Numbered from the stretch's first letter, positions 16,952 through 26,033 are shown. The stretch: 64,000 nucleotides of DNA from Cohnella thailandensis (GCF_014212135.1 NZ_JACJVQ010000005.1:387702-451701), one strand, 5' to 3'. The notes: generated by a model not told the origin, from the letters alone. Program-made: numbers and translations.

Positions 16952-17986
16952 ATGTCGAAAATCAAAATGGGTATCGTAGGCGCGGGAACGTGGGGAGAGA
17001 CTCATGCCTTTATTTATAACGATCATCCGAACGCCGAGTTCGCGGCGATCTGCGATCTGAACCGCGAACGCGCCCTGGCGCTCGCCGCCAAATTCAATCT
17101 TCCCGAATCGGCCGTCTATTCCGATCACCAAGAGATGCTCCGCTCGGCCGATATCGACGCGGTGGCGATCGTGACTCCTGATTTCGCCCATACCCGAATC
17201 GCGGTCGATTGCGCCAATGCCGGCAAGCATTTTATCATCGAGAAGCCGCTGACGACGAGCCGTGAGGAAGCGCTGGAGATCATGGAAGCCGTCAACCGCA
17301 ACGGCGTGAGGATGATGGTCGACCTGCATAGCCGCTGGAGCCCGCTGTTCGCCATTCCGAAGCAATCGATCCTGGACGGGGACATTGGAGAGCCGTACAG
17401 CGCGTACTACCGGCTGAACGACATCAAGTGGGTCGCGACCGATCTGCTGCCGTGGGCCGCGCGCTCGTCGATCCTCTGGTTCCTCGGCTACCACAGCGTA
17501 GACGTTCTCCGCTGGCTGTTCGACGACGAGGTCGAGCGGGTGTACTCGGTGTCGCGTGCCGGAGTTCTAAAGGACCTCGGCGTCGACACGACCGACGTCT
17601 ACCAGACGATTCTCGAATTCCGCAAGGGCGGCATCGCTACGATGGAGAACGGTTGGATCACGCCGAACACGAACCCGAACGTGAACGATATGAAGCTGAA
17701 CATCACCGGCACCAAGGGAATGTTCAATATCGATCCGACGCACAGCCAGATGCTCGAGCGCTTCACCGAGACGAAGGCGGACCGCCCGGACCTGCTCGTA
17801 CGGCATTTCATTCACGGCAAGCCGAAAGGCTTCGCTTACGAGAGTATCCGCCACTTCGTCGATCAGCTTATCGCCGGAGAGCCGTTCCTCGTCTCGATGG
17901 AAGACGCCTACAATACGACGATGGTCATTCTCGCCATCATGGAATCGGCCCGCACCCGCCAGCCGGTCGTCGTGCAATACGATTAA
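16952..17986 (+). CDS. Gfo/Idh/MocA family oxidoreductase
   Basis: A 344-residue NAD(P)-dependent sugar dehydrogenase. The Rossmann motif is MGIVGAGTWGETHA, followed by the EKPLTTSREEA box whose Lys is catalytic. The C-terminal alpha/beta domain includes the WFLGYHSVDVLRWLF segment that carries a conserved His. ATG at 16952 is preferred because GGAAAGG lies 11 nt upstream, whereas the in-frame ATG at 16943 is only 2 nt from it. It is last in the importer operon and probably oxidises the imported sugar or sugar acid. The exact substrate is unknown. Confidence 0.9.
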   Translation: MSKIKMGIVGAGTWGETHAFIYNDHPNAEFAAICDLNRERALALAAKFNLPESAVYSDHQEMLRSADIDAVAIVTPDFAHTRIAVDCANAGKHFIIEKPLTTSREEALEIMEAVNRNGVRMMVDLHSRWSPLFAIPKQSILDGDIGEPYSAYYRLNDIKWVATDLLPWAARSSILWFLGYHSVDVLRWLFDDEVERVYSVSRAGVLKDLGVDTTDVYQTILEFRKGGIATMENGWITPNTNPNVNDMKLNITGTKGMFNIDPTHSQMLERFTETKADRPDLLVRHFIHGKPKGFAYESIRHFVDQLIAGEPFLVSMEDAYNTTMVILAIMESARTRQPVVVQYD

Positions 17987-17996
17987 ATGCGAGAAT

Positions 17997-18028
17997 GAGA
18001 GAGCGGCCGAGCAGGCCGCTCTCTCTTC
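17997..18028 (+). terminator. Terminator after oxidoreductase
   Basis: A perfect 12-bp stem, GAGAGAGCGGCC with GGCCGCTCTCTC, closes a GAGCA loop. The following tract is TTCAT, weak in T, but the stem is strong and it lies 10 nt after the stop. Confidence 0.65.
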
Positions 18029-18050
18029 ATAAAGACGTCAAAAAAAGCGC

Positions 18051-18106
18051 TTGCAACCCGGCGGACGCCATGGTATAACTGTGGTGTAGTAAAACTAAAC
18101 GTTTAG
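18051..18106 (+). promoter_or_regulatory. Promoter with LacI-type operator O1
   Basis: TTGCAA (18051-18056) and TATAAC (18074-18079) are separated by 17 nt. The 12-bp perfect palindrome CTAAACGTTTAG (18095-18106) begins about 9 nt after the expected start site, a classic position for repression. AAAAAGCGCTTGCA, a weak cre-like match, overlaps the -35. The likely repressor is the LacI protein encoded at 23771. Confidence 0.65.
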
Positions 18107-18270
18107 ATTTCGCGAGCAACGAAATAATCGCGGTACCTACCCTCCACCTAAGACGCCGCAATTCTCTTCGAACTTTAGCAAATCACCCCCTATTACATAG
18201 AATTTGCTCCCGTCGACTCAAAGCAAGCCGAATTTTTATCGATTTCTGGAAAGAAGCTTTGCAATCAAAA

Positions 18271-18286
18271 ATCTAAACGTTTAGAT
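18271..18286 (+). promoter_or_regulatory. LacI-type operator O2
   Basis: A perfect 16-bp palindrome ATCTAAACGTTTAGAT with the same core as O1, about 178 bp further downstream. Two operators at this distance could allow looping by a tetrameric or paired repressor. Confidence 0.65.
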
Positions 18287-18366
18287 AAAATAAAGCTCAG
18301 GAAGAAAGGTGACAGCCACTTCTGTACAATTAGAAGTTTGAGAGGTTGTCGCGCATTCGTTTGATA

Positions 18367-18380
18367 TGTAAGCGCTTTAT
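18367..18380 (+). promoter_or_regulatory. Candidate catabolite-responsive element (cre)
   Basis: TGTAAGCGCTTTAT matches 8 of the 10 fixed or W positions of the cre consensus TGWAANCGNTNWCA. It sits in the leader of the secreted-protein gene, suggesting CcpA control. Confidence 0.4.
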
Positions 18381-18505
18381 TTTCAGAGACGGCGGGGAGG
18401 TGATGGGAGAGCCGGCAGAGGCAGCTGGGAGAAGAGAGATTCGACCGAACGGAAGGGGAGAGAAATGATATTGAACAACGATCGGGTCGAAAAGGAGGAA
18501 GAGTG

Positions 18506-21500
18506 ATGAGTCAGCTTTCTCACGGCGTACGGATTCCGAAGCGGGTTGTTCTGATCGCGTTCTTCATGGTTGCCGTCGCTCTCTGCGTCTTGCTTGTCCC
18601 TAAGTCCGCTTGGGCGTATACGCTGTCCAACGGCACTTATAACGTGCAGACGGGAACGAACGGCGAGATTACCTCGATTCAGCTGGTCGGGGATACTTTC
18701 CCGACGAATTACGTCATGAACGCGACGAATGCTCCTCAGCAGAACACCGCGGATCACCAGTGGGTCGGGGAGCTCATGTTCAAGTATCGGCTCGGTACGG
18801 GAGCCTGGCAGACCGCGCTCACCCAGAGCTCGTCGGACGGACGCACCCAGAGCCAGAGCGGGAACACCGCGACGATCACTTACCAGAACTCGACGAACGC
18901 GAACGGGGTCAAGAACTTCAAGGTCGTCGAGACGTATTCTCTCGTGGACGATTACATCCGCTGGGGAATCGAGGTGACGAACACGAGCTCGCAAACGCTC
19001 GAGATCGGGGATTTCGGCCTTCCGCTTCCGTTCAACGAATATTGGTCGGGAGGAGACGCGATCTACGAGACTCGGGTGCTGACCCATTCCTTCGTCGGCA
19101 ACAACGGCTCTTATATTACGATCGGACGGCCGAGCGGCATCGGGCCTTATCTGTTGATGATTCCCGACGCGTCGACCGGCGCGGGCTTCGAGTACCAGGA
19201 TCGCTGGAGAATCGAAGAGCATCCCGGCAGCAAGTGGGCCGCCGATCAAGGCGGCTGGCCGGAAGGGCTGAACGTGTTCTACATTCATTCCAACGTCATC
19301 AAGAGCACGAACCGCGGCTACCTGCCGAACACGAGCCTGACGCTCGCTCCGGGCGCCAGCAAAACCTATGCGTTCAAGCTCATCAAGGTAGCGAACGAGA
19401 ATGCGGTGAAGGATCGGCTTTACAGCGAAGGGCTCATCGACGTCACGGTCGTTCCCGGCATGATCGTGCCGACGAACCTGACAGCCAAGTTCGATCTTCG
19501 CACGTCGAAGACGATTACTTCGGTTACGGCGCAGTACCCGTCCGAGACGACGATCACCTCGCTAGGAACGTCGGCCGGGGGGCATCACCTGTACTCGCTG
19601 ACGATGAGCCGCCTGGGACCGAACAACATCACCGTGAATTACGGCAACGGAGAGAAGACGGTGCTTCAGTTCTACGCCATCGAGCCGATCGCCGACGCGC
19701 TGCAGCGGCACTCGACGTTCATGGTGAACAGCACGCAGTGGAACGTCCCCGGAGACATCCGCGACAAGGTGTTCGACGATTGGATGATGCACACGAACTC
19801 GAAGCGCAACGTTTTCAACGGGTATTGGGGCTGGGGAGACGACTGGGGCTATACTCACGGGCAGTTCCTGGCGGAGAAAAACGTGCAGACGCCGGTGGCG
19901 TCGGAGGTTACGGCGGTCGATCAATACTTGCAGGTGGCCATCTGGCAGAACCTGATGGCGACCAATCACTCCGACTACCTGATCTACGACTTCCTCATGC
20001 CGGCTCCCAACACGACGCCTACCTATCGCGGATACGCTTATCCTCATATCTACAATACTTTCTTCAGCATGTATAAGATTTCGAAGCTGTATCCGGACCT
20101 GATTAATTATCAGAACCCGAGCACGACCTATCTTCTTCGGGCTTATAACATTTTCAAAGCGTTGTACGACGGACCGGTCGCCTACAACTGGAACACGGGG
20201 CTGATGGGCGAATCGACGACGCCGGAGCTGATCAAGGCGCTTCAGGACGAAGGATACACGGCGCAGGCGAACGACGTGATCGCCAAGATGGCGACGAAGT
20301 ACAACAACTTCGCGAACACGACGTATCCTTACGGCTCGGAATACAACTATGACAACACCGGGGAAGAAGCCGTCTATACGCTCGCCAAGATGAACAACAA
20401 CACTACGATCAAGAGCAAGATCAACGCCAAGACGAGGGCGGCGCGCGGCCATATGCCGGTCTGGTATTACTATGCCGACCCGGTCACGATCACGGGCGAG
20501 AACTGGTGGAATTTCCAATACACCGTATCGCTTGCAGGCTACGCGATGGACGATTGGGTCCGGAACCATTCGACGACGCCGGAAGTCGAGCAGCGGATGT
20601 CTTACGCGGCGAAGATCGCCAACGTCGGGGCGATCAACTCCGGCCAGATCAGCTCGGATCCGGCCGATATCGGCGCGGTGGCCTGGACCTACCAGGCGGA
20701 GAAGGGCAATTATGACGCGCTCGGCTTGGGCGGCGGCCCGCTGCAGAACGGCTGGCGCGGCATGTCCGGCGAAGCGGACCTCGGCTTGTTCGGGGCGATC
20801 CGGATCCTAAGCTCCGACGTCGCGGTCGACCCGATCTTCGGCTTGTACTGCTACGGCTGTGACGTGACGCAATCGGGCGGGAACTATCAAGTGACGCCGA
20901 AGGACGGGGTGTTCCAGAAGCTGAACCTGATCACCCAGAAATTCAACATGACGATGGAGCGGGACAAATACACGTCCGCGACGGTAGCCGCGGCCAAAAA
21001 CTTCGTGAATTTCACCCTGAAGAACGTCACGCCGGGAACGGCTCATACGACGAAGGTGAGCTTCACGGGCCTTGCTGCCGGAACGTACCAGATTCTCGTC
21101 GACAATAACGTCGCAGGATCCGTTAACGCGACGGGCGGCACGACAACCGTGAGCCTCAGCATCGGCACGGCGGCGACTTACGACATCAAGCTCCAGCAGG
21201 GAGCGGCGGTGAACGGTCCGCCAGTCGTCGATGCCGGCTCCAACGCGACGGTAACGCTGCCAGCCTCGATCGCGCTTTCCGGCACGGCAAGCGACGACGG
21301 ATTGCCTAGCGGCAGCACGGTGACGACGACTTGGAGCCTGCAAAGCGGTCCGGGCACGGCAACGATCGCGAACGCAAGCGCGCTGAACACGACGGCGACC
21401 GTCACCGCTCCCGGCACGTACGTATTCCTGCTGACGGCCAGCGATTCCGCGCTTCAGGCGACGGATACGGTCACGATTACCGTGAACGCGCCTCTTGCGG

Positions 21501-22564
21501 ATGTGCTTGTCCGCTATTCGTTCGACGAGACAAGCGGAACGAGCGCGGCGGATTCGTCCGGCGGCGGCAAGAACGGCGCGTTGAACGGAGGCGCGACGTG
21601 GGCGGCCGGCCATAACGGCAACGCGGTCAGCCTGAACGGCTCGAACGGCTATGTCAGCATGCCGAACGGAATCGCGAACGGGGCGACGGAGCTGACGATC
21701 GCGGCTTGGGTGAAGGCGAACTCCTTAAGCAACTGGACGCGGATCTTCGATATCGGCTCGAGCACGTCCTCTTATATGTTCCTGTCGCCGCAGCCGGGAG
21801 GCGCGGGCTTGCGCTTCGCGATCACGACGGGCGGCAACGGCAGCGAGCAGCGGATCAGCTCGACGGCCGCGTTCCCGACCGGCGTGTGGAAGCACGTGGC
21901 GGTGACGCTGTCCGGCTCGACCGGCCGGTTGTACGTCGACGGAGTTCAAGCGGCGACGAACACGGGCATGACGCTGAATCCGTCAAGCCTCGGCAACACG
22001 ACGCAGAATTGGATCGGGCGCTCCGCGTTCTCCGGCGATCCCTACTTCAACGGCTCGATCGACGACTTCGTCATCTACAGCCGGGCGCTCAGCGCCGCGG
22101 AGATCTCGGCGCTCGTCTCGGCGGGCACCGCGGCCGACATCGCTCCGCTCGGCACGGCGACGACTTCCTTCGTCTCCTCCTGGGAGAGCTTGGCGGGTCT
22201 CAACGATACGTATGAACCGACCAGCTCGAACGATCGCGGCCATCCGGTCTACGGCAACTGGAACAATCCGGGGACAACACAATGGGTTCAATACGACTTC
22301 AGCCAGAACTACACGATCTCGAAGGTCGAGGTCTATTGGTTCGACGACGACTCGGGCATCGACTTGCCGGCCTCCTGTTCGATTCAGTATTGGAACGGAA
22401 CCGCGTGGGTGAACGTGGCCAACCCCTCGGGGCTAGGGGTGCTTGGCAACCAGTACAACGTGACGACGTTCGATCCGGTGTCGACCAACAAGATAAGGCT
22501 CAACATCACGGCGAAAGCAACGACCTCCACCGGAATCGAAAAGTGGAAGGTGTACGGGATGTAA
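18506..22564 (+). CDS. Large secreted multidomain protein (DUF5695-like, PKD-like, LamG, C-terminal carbohydrate-binding-like domain)
   Basis: A 1352-residue exported protein. The signal peptide has a hydrophobic core at about 15-33 and an SAWA cleavage site. The first 880 residues resemble DUF5695-type proteins: a beta-rich N-terminal part (YNVQTGTNGEITSIQL) and an alpha-helical part with many Trp and Tyr, as in (alpha/alpha)-barrel carbohydrate enzymes. Residues about 903-996 are PKD/REJ-like (VDAGSNATVTLPAS). Residues 1000-1200 form a LamG jelly roll (VRYSFDETSGTSAADSSG). The last 140 residues resemble C-terminal modules of arabinofuranosidases (VYWFDDDSGIDLPAS). ATG at 18506 has AAAGGAGG. 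No cell-wall anchor is seen. It is probably a polysaccharide-acting enzyme; substrate and catalytic residues are unassigned. Confidence 0.75.
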   Translation: MSQLSHGVRIPKRVVLIAFFMVAVALCVLLVPKSAWAYTLSNGTYNVQTGTNGEITSIQLVGDTFPTNYVMNATNAPQQNTADHQWVGELMFKYRLGTGAWQTALTQSSSDGRTQSQSGNTATITYQNSTNANGVKNFKVVETYSLVDDYIRWGIEVTNTSSQTLEIGDFGLPLPFNEYWSGGDAIYETRVLTHSFVGNNGSYITIGRPSGIGPYLLMIPDASTGAGFEYQDRWRIEEHPGSKWAADQGGWPEGLNVFYIHSNVIKSTNRGYLPNTSLTLAPGASKTYAFKLIKVANENAVKDRLYSEGLIDVTVVPGMIVPTNLTAKFDLRTSKTITSVTAQYPSETTITSLGTSAGGHHLYSLTMSRLGPNNITVNYGNGEKTVLQFYAIEPIADALQRHSTFMVNSTQWNVPGDIRDKVFDDWMMHTNSKRNVFNGYWGWGDDWGYTHGQFLAEKNVQTPVASEVTAVDQYLQVAIWQNLMATNHSDYLIYDFLMPAPNTTPTYRGYAYPHIYNTFFSMYKISKLYPDLINYQNPSTTYLLRAYNIFKALYDGPVAYNWNTGLMGESTTPELIKALQDEGYTAQANDVIAKMATKYNNFANTTYPYGSEYNYDNTGEEAVYTLAKMNNNTTIKSKINAKTRAARGHMPVWYYYADPVTITGENWWNFQYTVSLAGYAMDDWVRNHSTTPEVEQRMSYAAKIANVGAINSGQISSDPADIGAVAWTYQAEKGNYDALGLGGGPLQNGWRGMSGEADLGLFGAIRILSSDVAVDPIFGLYCYGCDVTQSGGNYQVTPKDGVFQKLNLITQKFNMTMERDKYTSATVAAAKNFVNFTLKNVTPGTAHTTKVSFTGLAAGTYQILVDNNVAGSVNATGGTTTVSLSIGTAATYDIKLQQGAAVNGPPVVDAGSNATVTLPASIALSGTASDDGLPSGSTVTTTWSLQSGPGTATIANASALNTTATVTAPGTYVFLLTASDSALQATDTVTITVNAPLADVLVRYSFDETSGTSAADSSGGGKNGALNGGATWAAGHNGNAVSLNGSNGYVSMPNGIANGATELTIAAWVKANSLSNWTRIFDIGSSTSSYMFLSPQPGGAGLRFAITTGGNGSEQRISSTAAFPTGVWKHVAVTLSGSTGRLYVDGVQAATNTGMTLNPSSLGNTTQNWIGRSAFSGDPYFNGSIDDFVIYSRALSAAEISALVSAGTAADIAPLGTATTSFVSSWESLAGLNDTYEPTSSNDRGHPVYGNWNNPGTTQWVQYDFSQNYTISKVEVYWFDDDSGIDLPASCSIQYWNGTAWVNVANPSGLGVLGNQYNVTTFDPVSTNKIRLNITAKATTSTGIEKWKVYGM

Positions 22565-22646
22565 AGCATGTAAGGTCGGGAGGTGCGGGAACTAGATATC
22601 AGGGGAAGTAAGGGCAGCAAGCACGGCTAGGGCAGTAAAGAAGTCG

Positions 22647-22694
22647 GCCGCTTTCCGGTTGGCGCGTTCCGCCAATCGGGGAGCGGCTTTTATT
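22647..22694 (+). terminator. Terminator after secreted protein gene
   Basis: GCCGCT pairs with AGCGGC outside an inner CCGGTTGGCG/CGCCAATCGG stem, with small internal bulges, followed by TTTTATT. The tandem array begins 26 nt later. Confidence 0.7.
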
Positions 22695-22719
22695 CGCAGA
22701 AGTGGGATAACGAATTAAA

Positions 22720-23561
22720 GTGGTGCACTGGGTGCACTACATTGGCGAGAATGCGGGGGAACGAGCTAGAGTGGTGCGCTGGGTGCACTACATCGGCGAG
22801 AATGCGGGAGAACGACCTAAAGAGGTGCACTGGGTGCACTACATTGGCGAGAATGCTGGAGAACGAGCTAAAGTGGTTCACTGGGTGCACTACATTGGCG
22901 AGAATGCGGGAGAACGAGCTAAAGTAGTGTACTGGGTGCACTACATTGGTGGAAATGCGGGAGAATGAGCTAAAGTGGTGCACTGGGTGCACTACATCGG
23001 CGGGAATTCGGGGGAACGACCTAAAGAGGTGCACTGGGTGCACTACATTGGCGAGAATGCGGGGGAACGAGCTAAAGTGGTGCGCTGGGTGCACTACATT
23101 GGCGGGAATGCGGGGGAATGAGCTAAAGAGGTGCACTGGGTGCACTACATTGGCGGGAATGCGGGAGAAAGAGCTAAAGAGGTGCACTAGGTGCACTACA
23201 TTGGTGGAAATGCGGGAGAATGAGCTAAAGTGGTGCACTAGGCACACTATATTGGTGGAAATGCGGGAGAACGAGCTAAAGTGGTGCACGGGGTGCACTA
23301 CATTGGCGGGAATGCGGGGGAATGAGCTAAAGAGGTGCACTGGGTGCACTACATTGGCGGGAATGCGGGAGAAAGAGCTAAAGAGGTGCACTAGGTGCAC
23401 TACATTGGTGGAAATGCGGGAGAATGAGCTAAAGTGGTGCACTGGGCGCACTACATTGGTGGAAATGCGGGAGAACGAGCTAAAGTGGTGCACGGGGTGC
23501 ACTACATTGGCGAGAATGCAGGGGAATGAGCAAAAGTGGTGCGCTAGGTGCGCTACATCGG
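22720..23561. repeat. 51-bp tandem repeat array 1 (about 16.5 copies)
   Basis: Unit starts are at 22720, 22771, 22822, 22873 and every 51 bp to 23536, with no insertions or deletions. Each unit holds a dyad, GTGGTGCAC-TGG-GTGCACTAC (arms match at 8 of 9 positions), followed by ATTGGCGGGAATGCGG and a tail ending GAGCTAAA. Copies differ by scattered substitutions. Because 51 is divisible by 3, several frames stay open for long distances on both strands, but stops occur in different copies of the sense frames, no ribosome site is present, and changes are not concentrated at third positions. I read it as non-coding. It lies between the terminator of the secreted-protein gene and the lacI promoter region. 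Confidence 0.9.
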
Positions 23562-23628
23562 CTTTCCCCAACCTACGGTTTATCCTTGCGTCTGAATTAT
23601 TAAGCGTGATATAACAAAATTAATATAT

Positions 23629-23644
23629 ATCTAAACGATTAAAT
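23629..23644 (+). promoter_or_regulatory. LacI-type operator-like site O3 upstream of lacI gene
   Basis: ATCTAAACGATTAAAT matches the O2 palindrome at its left half and centre and is degenerate at the right. It lies about 130 bp before the lacI start in an AT-rich stretch (23600-23660) that probably holds the promoter, which suggests autoregulation. The 209 bases from 23562 to 23770 contain no gene. Confidence 0.45.
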
Positions 23645-23770
23645 TATTTTGCGAAATGCCTGAGCAAATAGCGATTCACCATTGTACGATTCTTGATTGT
23701 CCGATACTCACTATCCGATTCACCAATTCCCGATTACCAACGAAAGCAGAGAAGTGGAGGCAGTCCGCGA

Positions 23771-24811
23771 ATGAGCAAAGTCGGAATCAAGGATATCGCC
23801 GCCAGAGCGAATGTCTCCACGGCGACCGTCTCGTATGTGCTGAACGGAACCCGCAACGTCAAGCCGGCGACGAAGGAGCGGGTGCTGCGGGTCATCGAGG
23901 AGCTGAACTTCAAGCCGAACGCGATCGCCCAGAGCTTGAAGAATCGGCGGACCGACACGATCGGCGTCATCGCCGAGGACGTGACGGTGTTCAACGTGCC
24001 CGAGATTATCGACGGGATCAACGATTATGCGGACCGGCACGATCTGCATATCCTTCTGACGAACCTGCGGCTGGACAAAAGAATCGGGAGAGGGTTCGAC
24101 CGGGTCGAAAGCTACCGCAAGCATATGGAGAACGCCGTAGCCGAGCTCCAGGGCAAGCAGGTGGAAGGAATCGTCTACATCGGCGTGCATCCTCGCGACC
24201 TTACCGGAATGATCGATACGCACGGCAAGCCTATCGTTTATACGTATTGCTATACTCAGGATGATATCTCGATCCAGTATGATGACGAGCAAGCCTCGTA
24301 TGACGCCATGGCTTATCTGGTGAAGCAAGGCCATTCCAAGATCGCGATCATCAGCGGCACGATGGACTCGCTGCCTTCGCGGATGCGGTTCAACGGCTTC
24401 TACAAAGCGGTGACCGAGTTCTCGCTGCCGTTTAATCCGGATTGGATCAAGATGGGGGATTGGGAGACCGAATCGGGCTTCCGCCTGGCGCAAGAGCTGT
24501 TGTCGCTGCCGGAGCCGCCGACCGCGATCCTCGCCATGAACGACGTCATGGCCGCGGGCGTCCTCCGCGCCGCTTCGGAAGCGGGAGTCGCCGTTCCCGG
24601 AGAGCTGTCCGTCATCGGCTTCGACAACCGCGAGTTCAGCGGCTATCTGACCCCTCGCATGACGACTCTTGAGCTTCCCCTGCACGAAATGGGTTATCGG
24701 GCGATGGATTCGCTCATGAAGGCCATCCGGGGAGAAGAGGTCGACCGCAACCAGAGCCCGGCCTGCAAGCTTATTCTGAGAGATTCCGTCGCTCCTCCTC
24801 CGGGAGATTGA
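23771..24811 (+). CDS. LacI family transcriptional regulator
   Basis: A 346-residue repressor. The N-terminal helix-turn-helix reads IKDIAARANVSTATVSYVLNG, with the hinge helix at KPNAIAQSLKNRRT. The remainder is a periplasmic-binding-protein-like ligand domain with TDTIGVIAEDVTVFNVPEI, SKIAIISG and PGELSVIGFDNREFS. ATG at 23771 has GTGGAGG about 10 nt upstream. Palindromes with the central CG typical of LacI operators occur upstream of its own gene and of the secreted protein gene, so it probably represses both until a sugar breakdown product binds. The glycerol-1-phosphate dehydrogenase gene follows after 55 nt. Confidence 0.92.
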   Translation: MSKVGIKDIAARANVSTATVSYVLNGTRNVKPATKERVLRVIEELNFKPNAIAQSLKNRRTDTIGVIAEDVTVFNVPEIIDGINDYADRHDLHILLTNLRLDKRIGRGFDRVESYRKHMENAVAELQGKQVEGIVYIGVHPRDLTGMIDTHGKPIVYTYCYTQDDISIQYDDEQASYDAMAYLVKQGHSKIAIISGTMDSLPSRMRFNGFYKAVTEFSLPFNPDWIKMGDWETESGFRLAQELLSLPEPPTAILAMNDVMAAGVLRAASEAGVAVPGELSVIGFDNREFSGYLTPRMTTLELPLHEMGYRAMDSLMKAIRGEEVDRNQSPACKLILRDSVAPPPGD

Positions 24812-24866
24812 TGCTGCAGACCGTTCCCTTTTTTCTAAAAAATCCACCCTAGAAGGAGAGAGACCA

Positions 24867-26033
24867 ATGAGCGATATGATGAACAAAGTACGCGCAGCAG
24901 CCTCGCAAATGCCGGGAGCCGCGACCGCCTCGCTGGAGATCGATCCCGTGTTGATAGAATCCGGGGCCATCCGCAAGATTGCCCCATACTTAAAGGAGAA
25001 GGGTTACGCGCGAGTCAGCCTTGTCGCCGACAAAACGACATATGAGATTGCGGGCCAATCGATCGAAGCCGCGATCGTCCAGGCCGGAATCCGGGCGCAG
25101 GCGACTCTCGTCGCCCCGAATGCGCAAGGGGACGTTATCGCGGACGAAGCTTCTCTCGTCCAGTTGATTCTCGACGTCAAGAAGTTCGGCGCGGAGGTCA
25201 TTCTGGCCGTCGGATCCGGAACGCTTCACGACATCGCCCGTTTCTCCGCCTACGCCGTCTCCGTCCCGTTCGTCTCCGTGCCGACGGCGCCTTCGGTGGA
25301 CGGCTTCAACTCGGTCGGAGCCCCCCTTATTCTTCGCGGGGACAAGACGACGATCCAGACGATCGGTCCGTCCGCGATCTTCGCCGACCTGGACATTCTG
25401 ACGAAGGCGCCGTCGGCTTTGGTCGCGGCAGGCTTCGGAGACATGCTCGGCAAGTTCACTTCCCTATTCGACTGGAGCTTCGGCCGGGCGTCGGCCGATG
25501 AGGTTTATTCCGGCGTCGTGGCCGAGATGACCCGCGAGGCTCTTCGGAAGTGCGTCGATCGCGTGGACGAGATTGCAAGCCGCTCGCCGGAAGGCATTCG
25601 GATCCTGACGGAGGCGCTGGTGGAATCCGGCTTCGCGATGCTGCTGCTCGGGCAGTCCCATCCGGCTTCGGGAGCGGAGCATCATCTATCGCATTATTGG
25701 GAGATGGAATTCCTGCGCACGGGACGCAAACAGATTCTTCATGGAGCGAAGGTAGGCGTGGCGTGCGGAGTCATTGCGGGACTGTACAAGGAGCTGGCGG
25801 AGAAGGGACCGCTGCCTTCTCTCCCGGAAGAGAAGCAGGGCGCGATCCGGGAGGAGCTGGCGAGAATCCCGTCCGTCGAGACGATCAAGGGATGGCTGCG
25901 GCAGGTGGGCGGTCCTTCCGAGACTTCGGAGCTGGGAGTGAGCGAGGAGCTGCTGGCGAGAAGCCTGCAAACGGCCCATCGCATTCGGATGAACCGGCAT
26001 ACTCTGCTTCGGGCGTATAACGAGAGTAGGTAA
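24867..26033 (+). CDS. egsA: sn-glycerol-1-phosphate dehydrogenase (EgsA/AraM family)
   Basis: A 388-residue iron-dependent-alcohol-dehydrogenase-fold enzyme. It has the NAD-binding GSGTLHDIARF loop and the metal-ligand regions GFGDMLGKF, EHHLSHYWEM and LHGAKVGV. B. subtilis AraM of this family reduces dihydroxyacetone phosphate to sn-glycerol 1-phosphate with NADH and Ni2+, supplying heptaprenylglyceryl phosphate, and lies in the arabinose operon. Here the gene follows a LacI regulator, again linked to pentose or polysaccharide genes. ATG has AGAAGGAGAG. It is probably co-transcribed with lacI. No obvious terminator separates it from the convergent AraC gene (120 nt). Confidence 0.88.
   Translation: MSDMMNKVRAAASQMPGAATASLEIDPVLIESGAIRKIAPYLKEKGYARVSLVADKTTYEIAGQSIEAAIVQAGIRAQATLVAPNAQGDVIADEASLVQLILDVKKFGAEVILAVGSGTLHDIARFSAYAVSVPFVSVPTAPSVDGFNSVGAPLILRGDKTTIQTIGPSAIFADLDILTKAPSALVAAGFGDMLGKFTSLFDWSFGRASADEVYSGVVAEMTREALRKCVDRVDEIASRSPEGIRILTEALVESGFAMLLLGQSHPASGAEHHLSHYWEMEFLRTGRKQILHGAKVGVACGVIAGLYKELAEKGPLPSLPEEKQGAIREELARIPSVETIKGWLRQVGGPSETSELGVSEELLARSLQTAHRIRMNRHTLLRAYNESR

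Noticed and set aside
22690-23571. 293-codon minus-strand frame with 17-residue repeats
   Set aside because: It is produced by the 51-bp repeat length, has only a TTG first codon and no ribosome site, and copies differ by many replacing changes. Kept as a repeat, not a gene.
22720-23614. Plus-strand repetitive frames through array 1
   Set aside because: Stops fall in different copies of each frame, there is no start signal, and two frames are open at once, so coding is unlikely.
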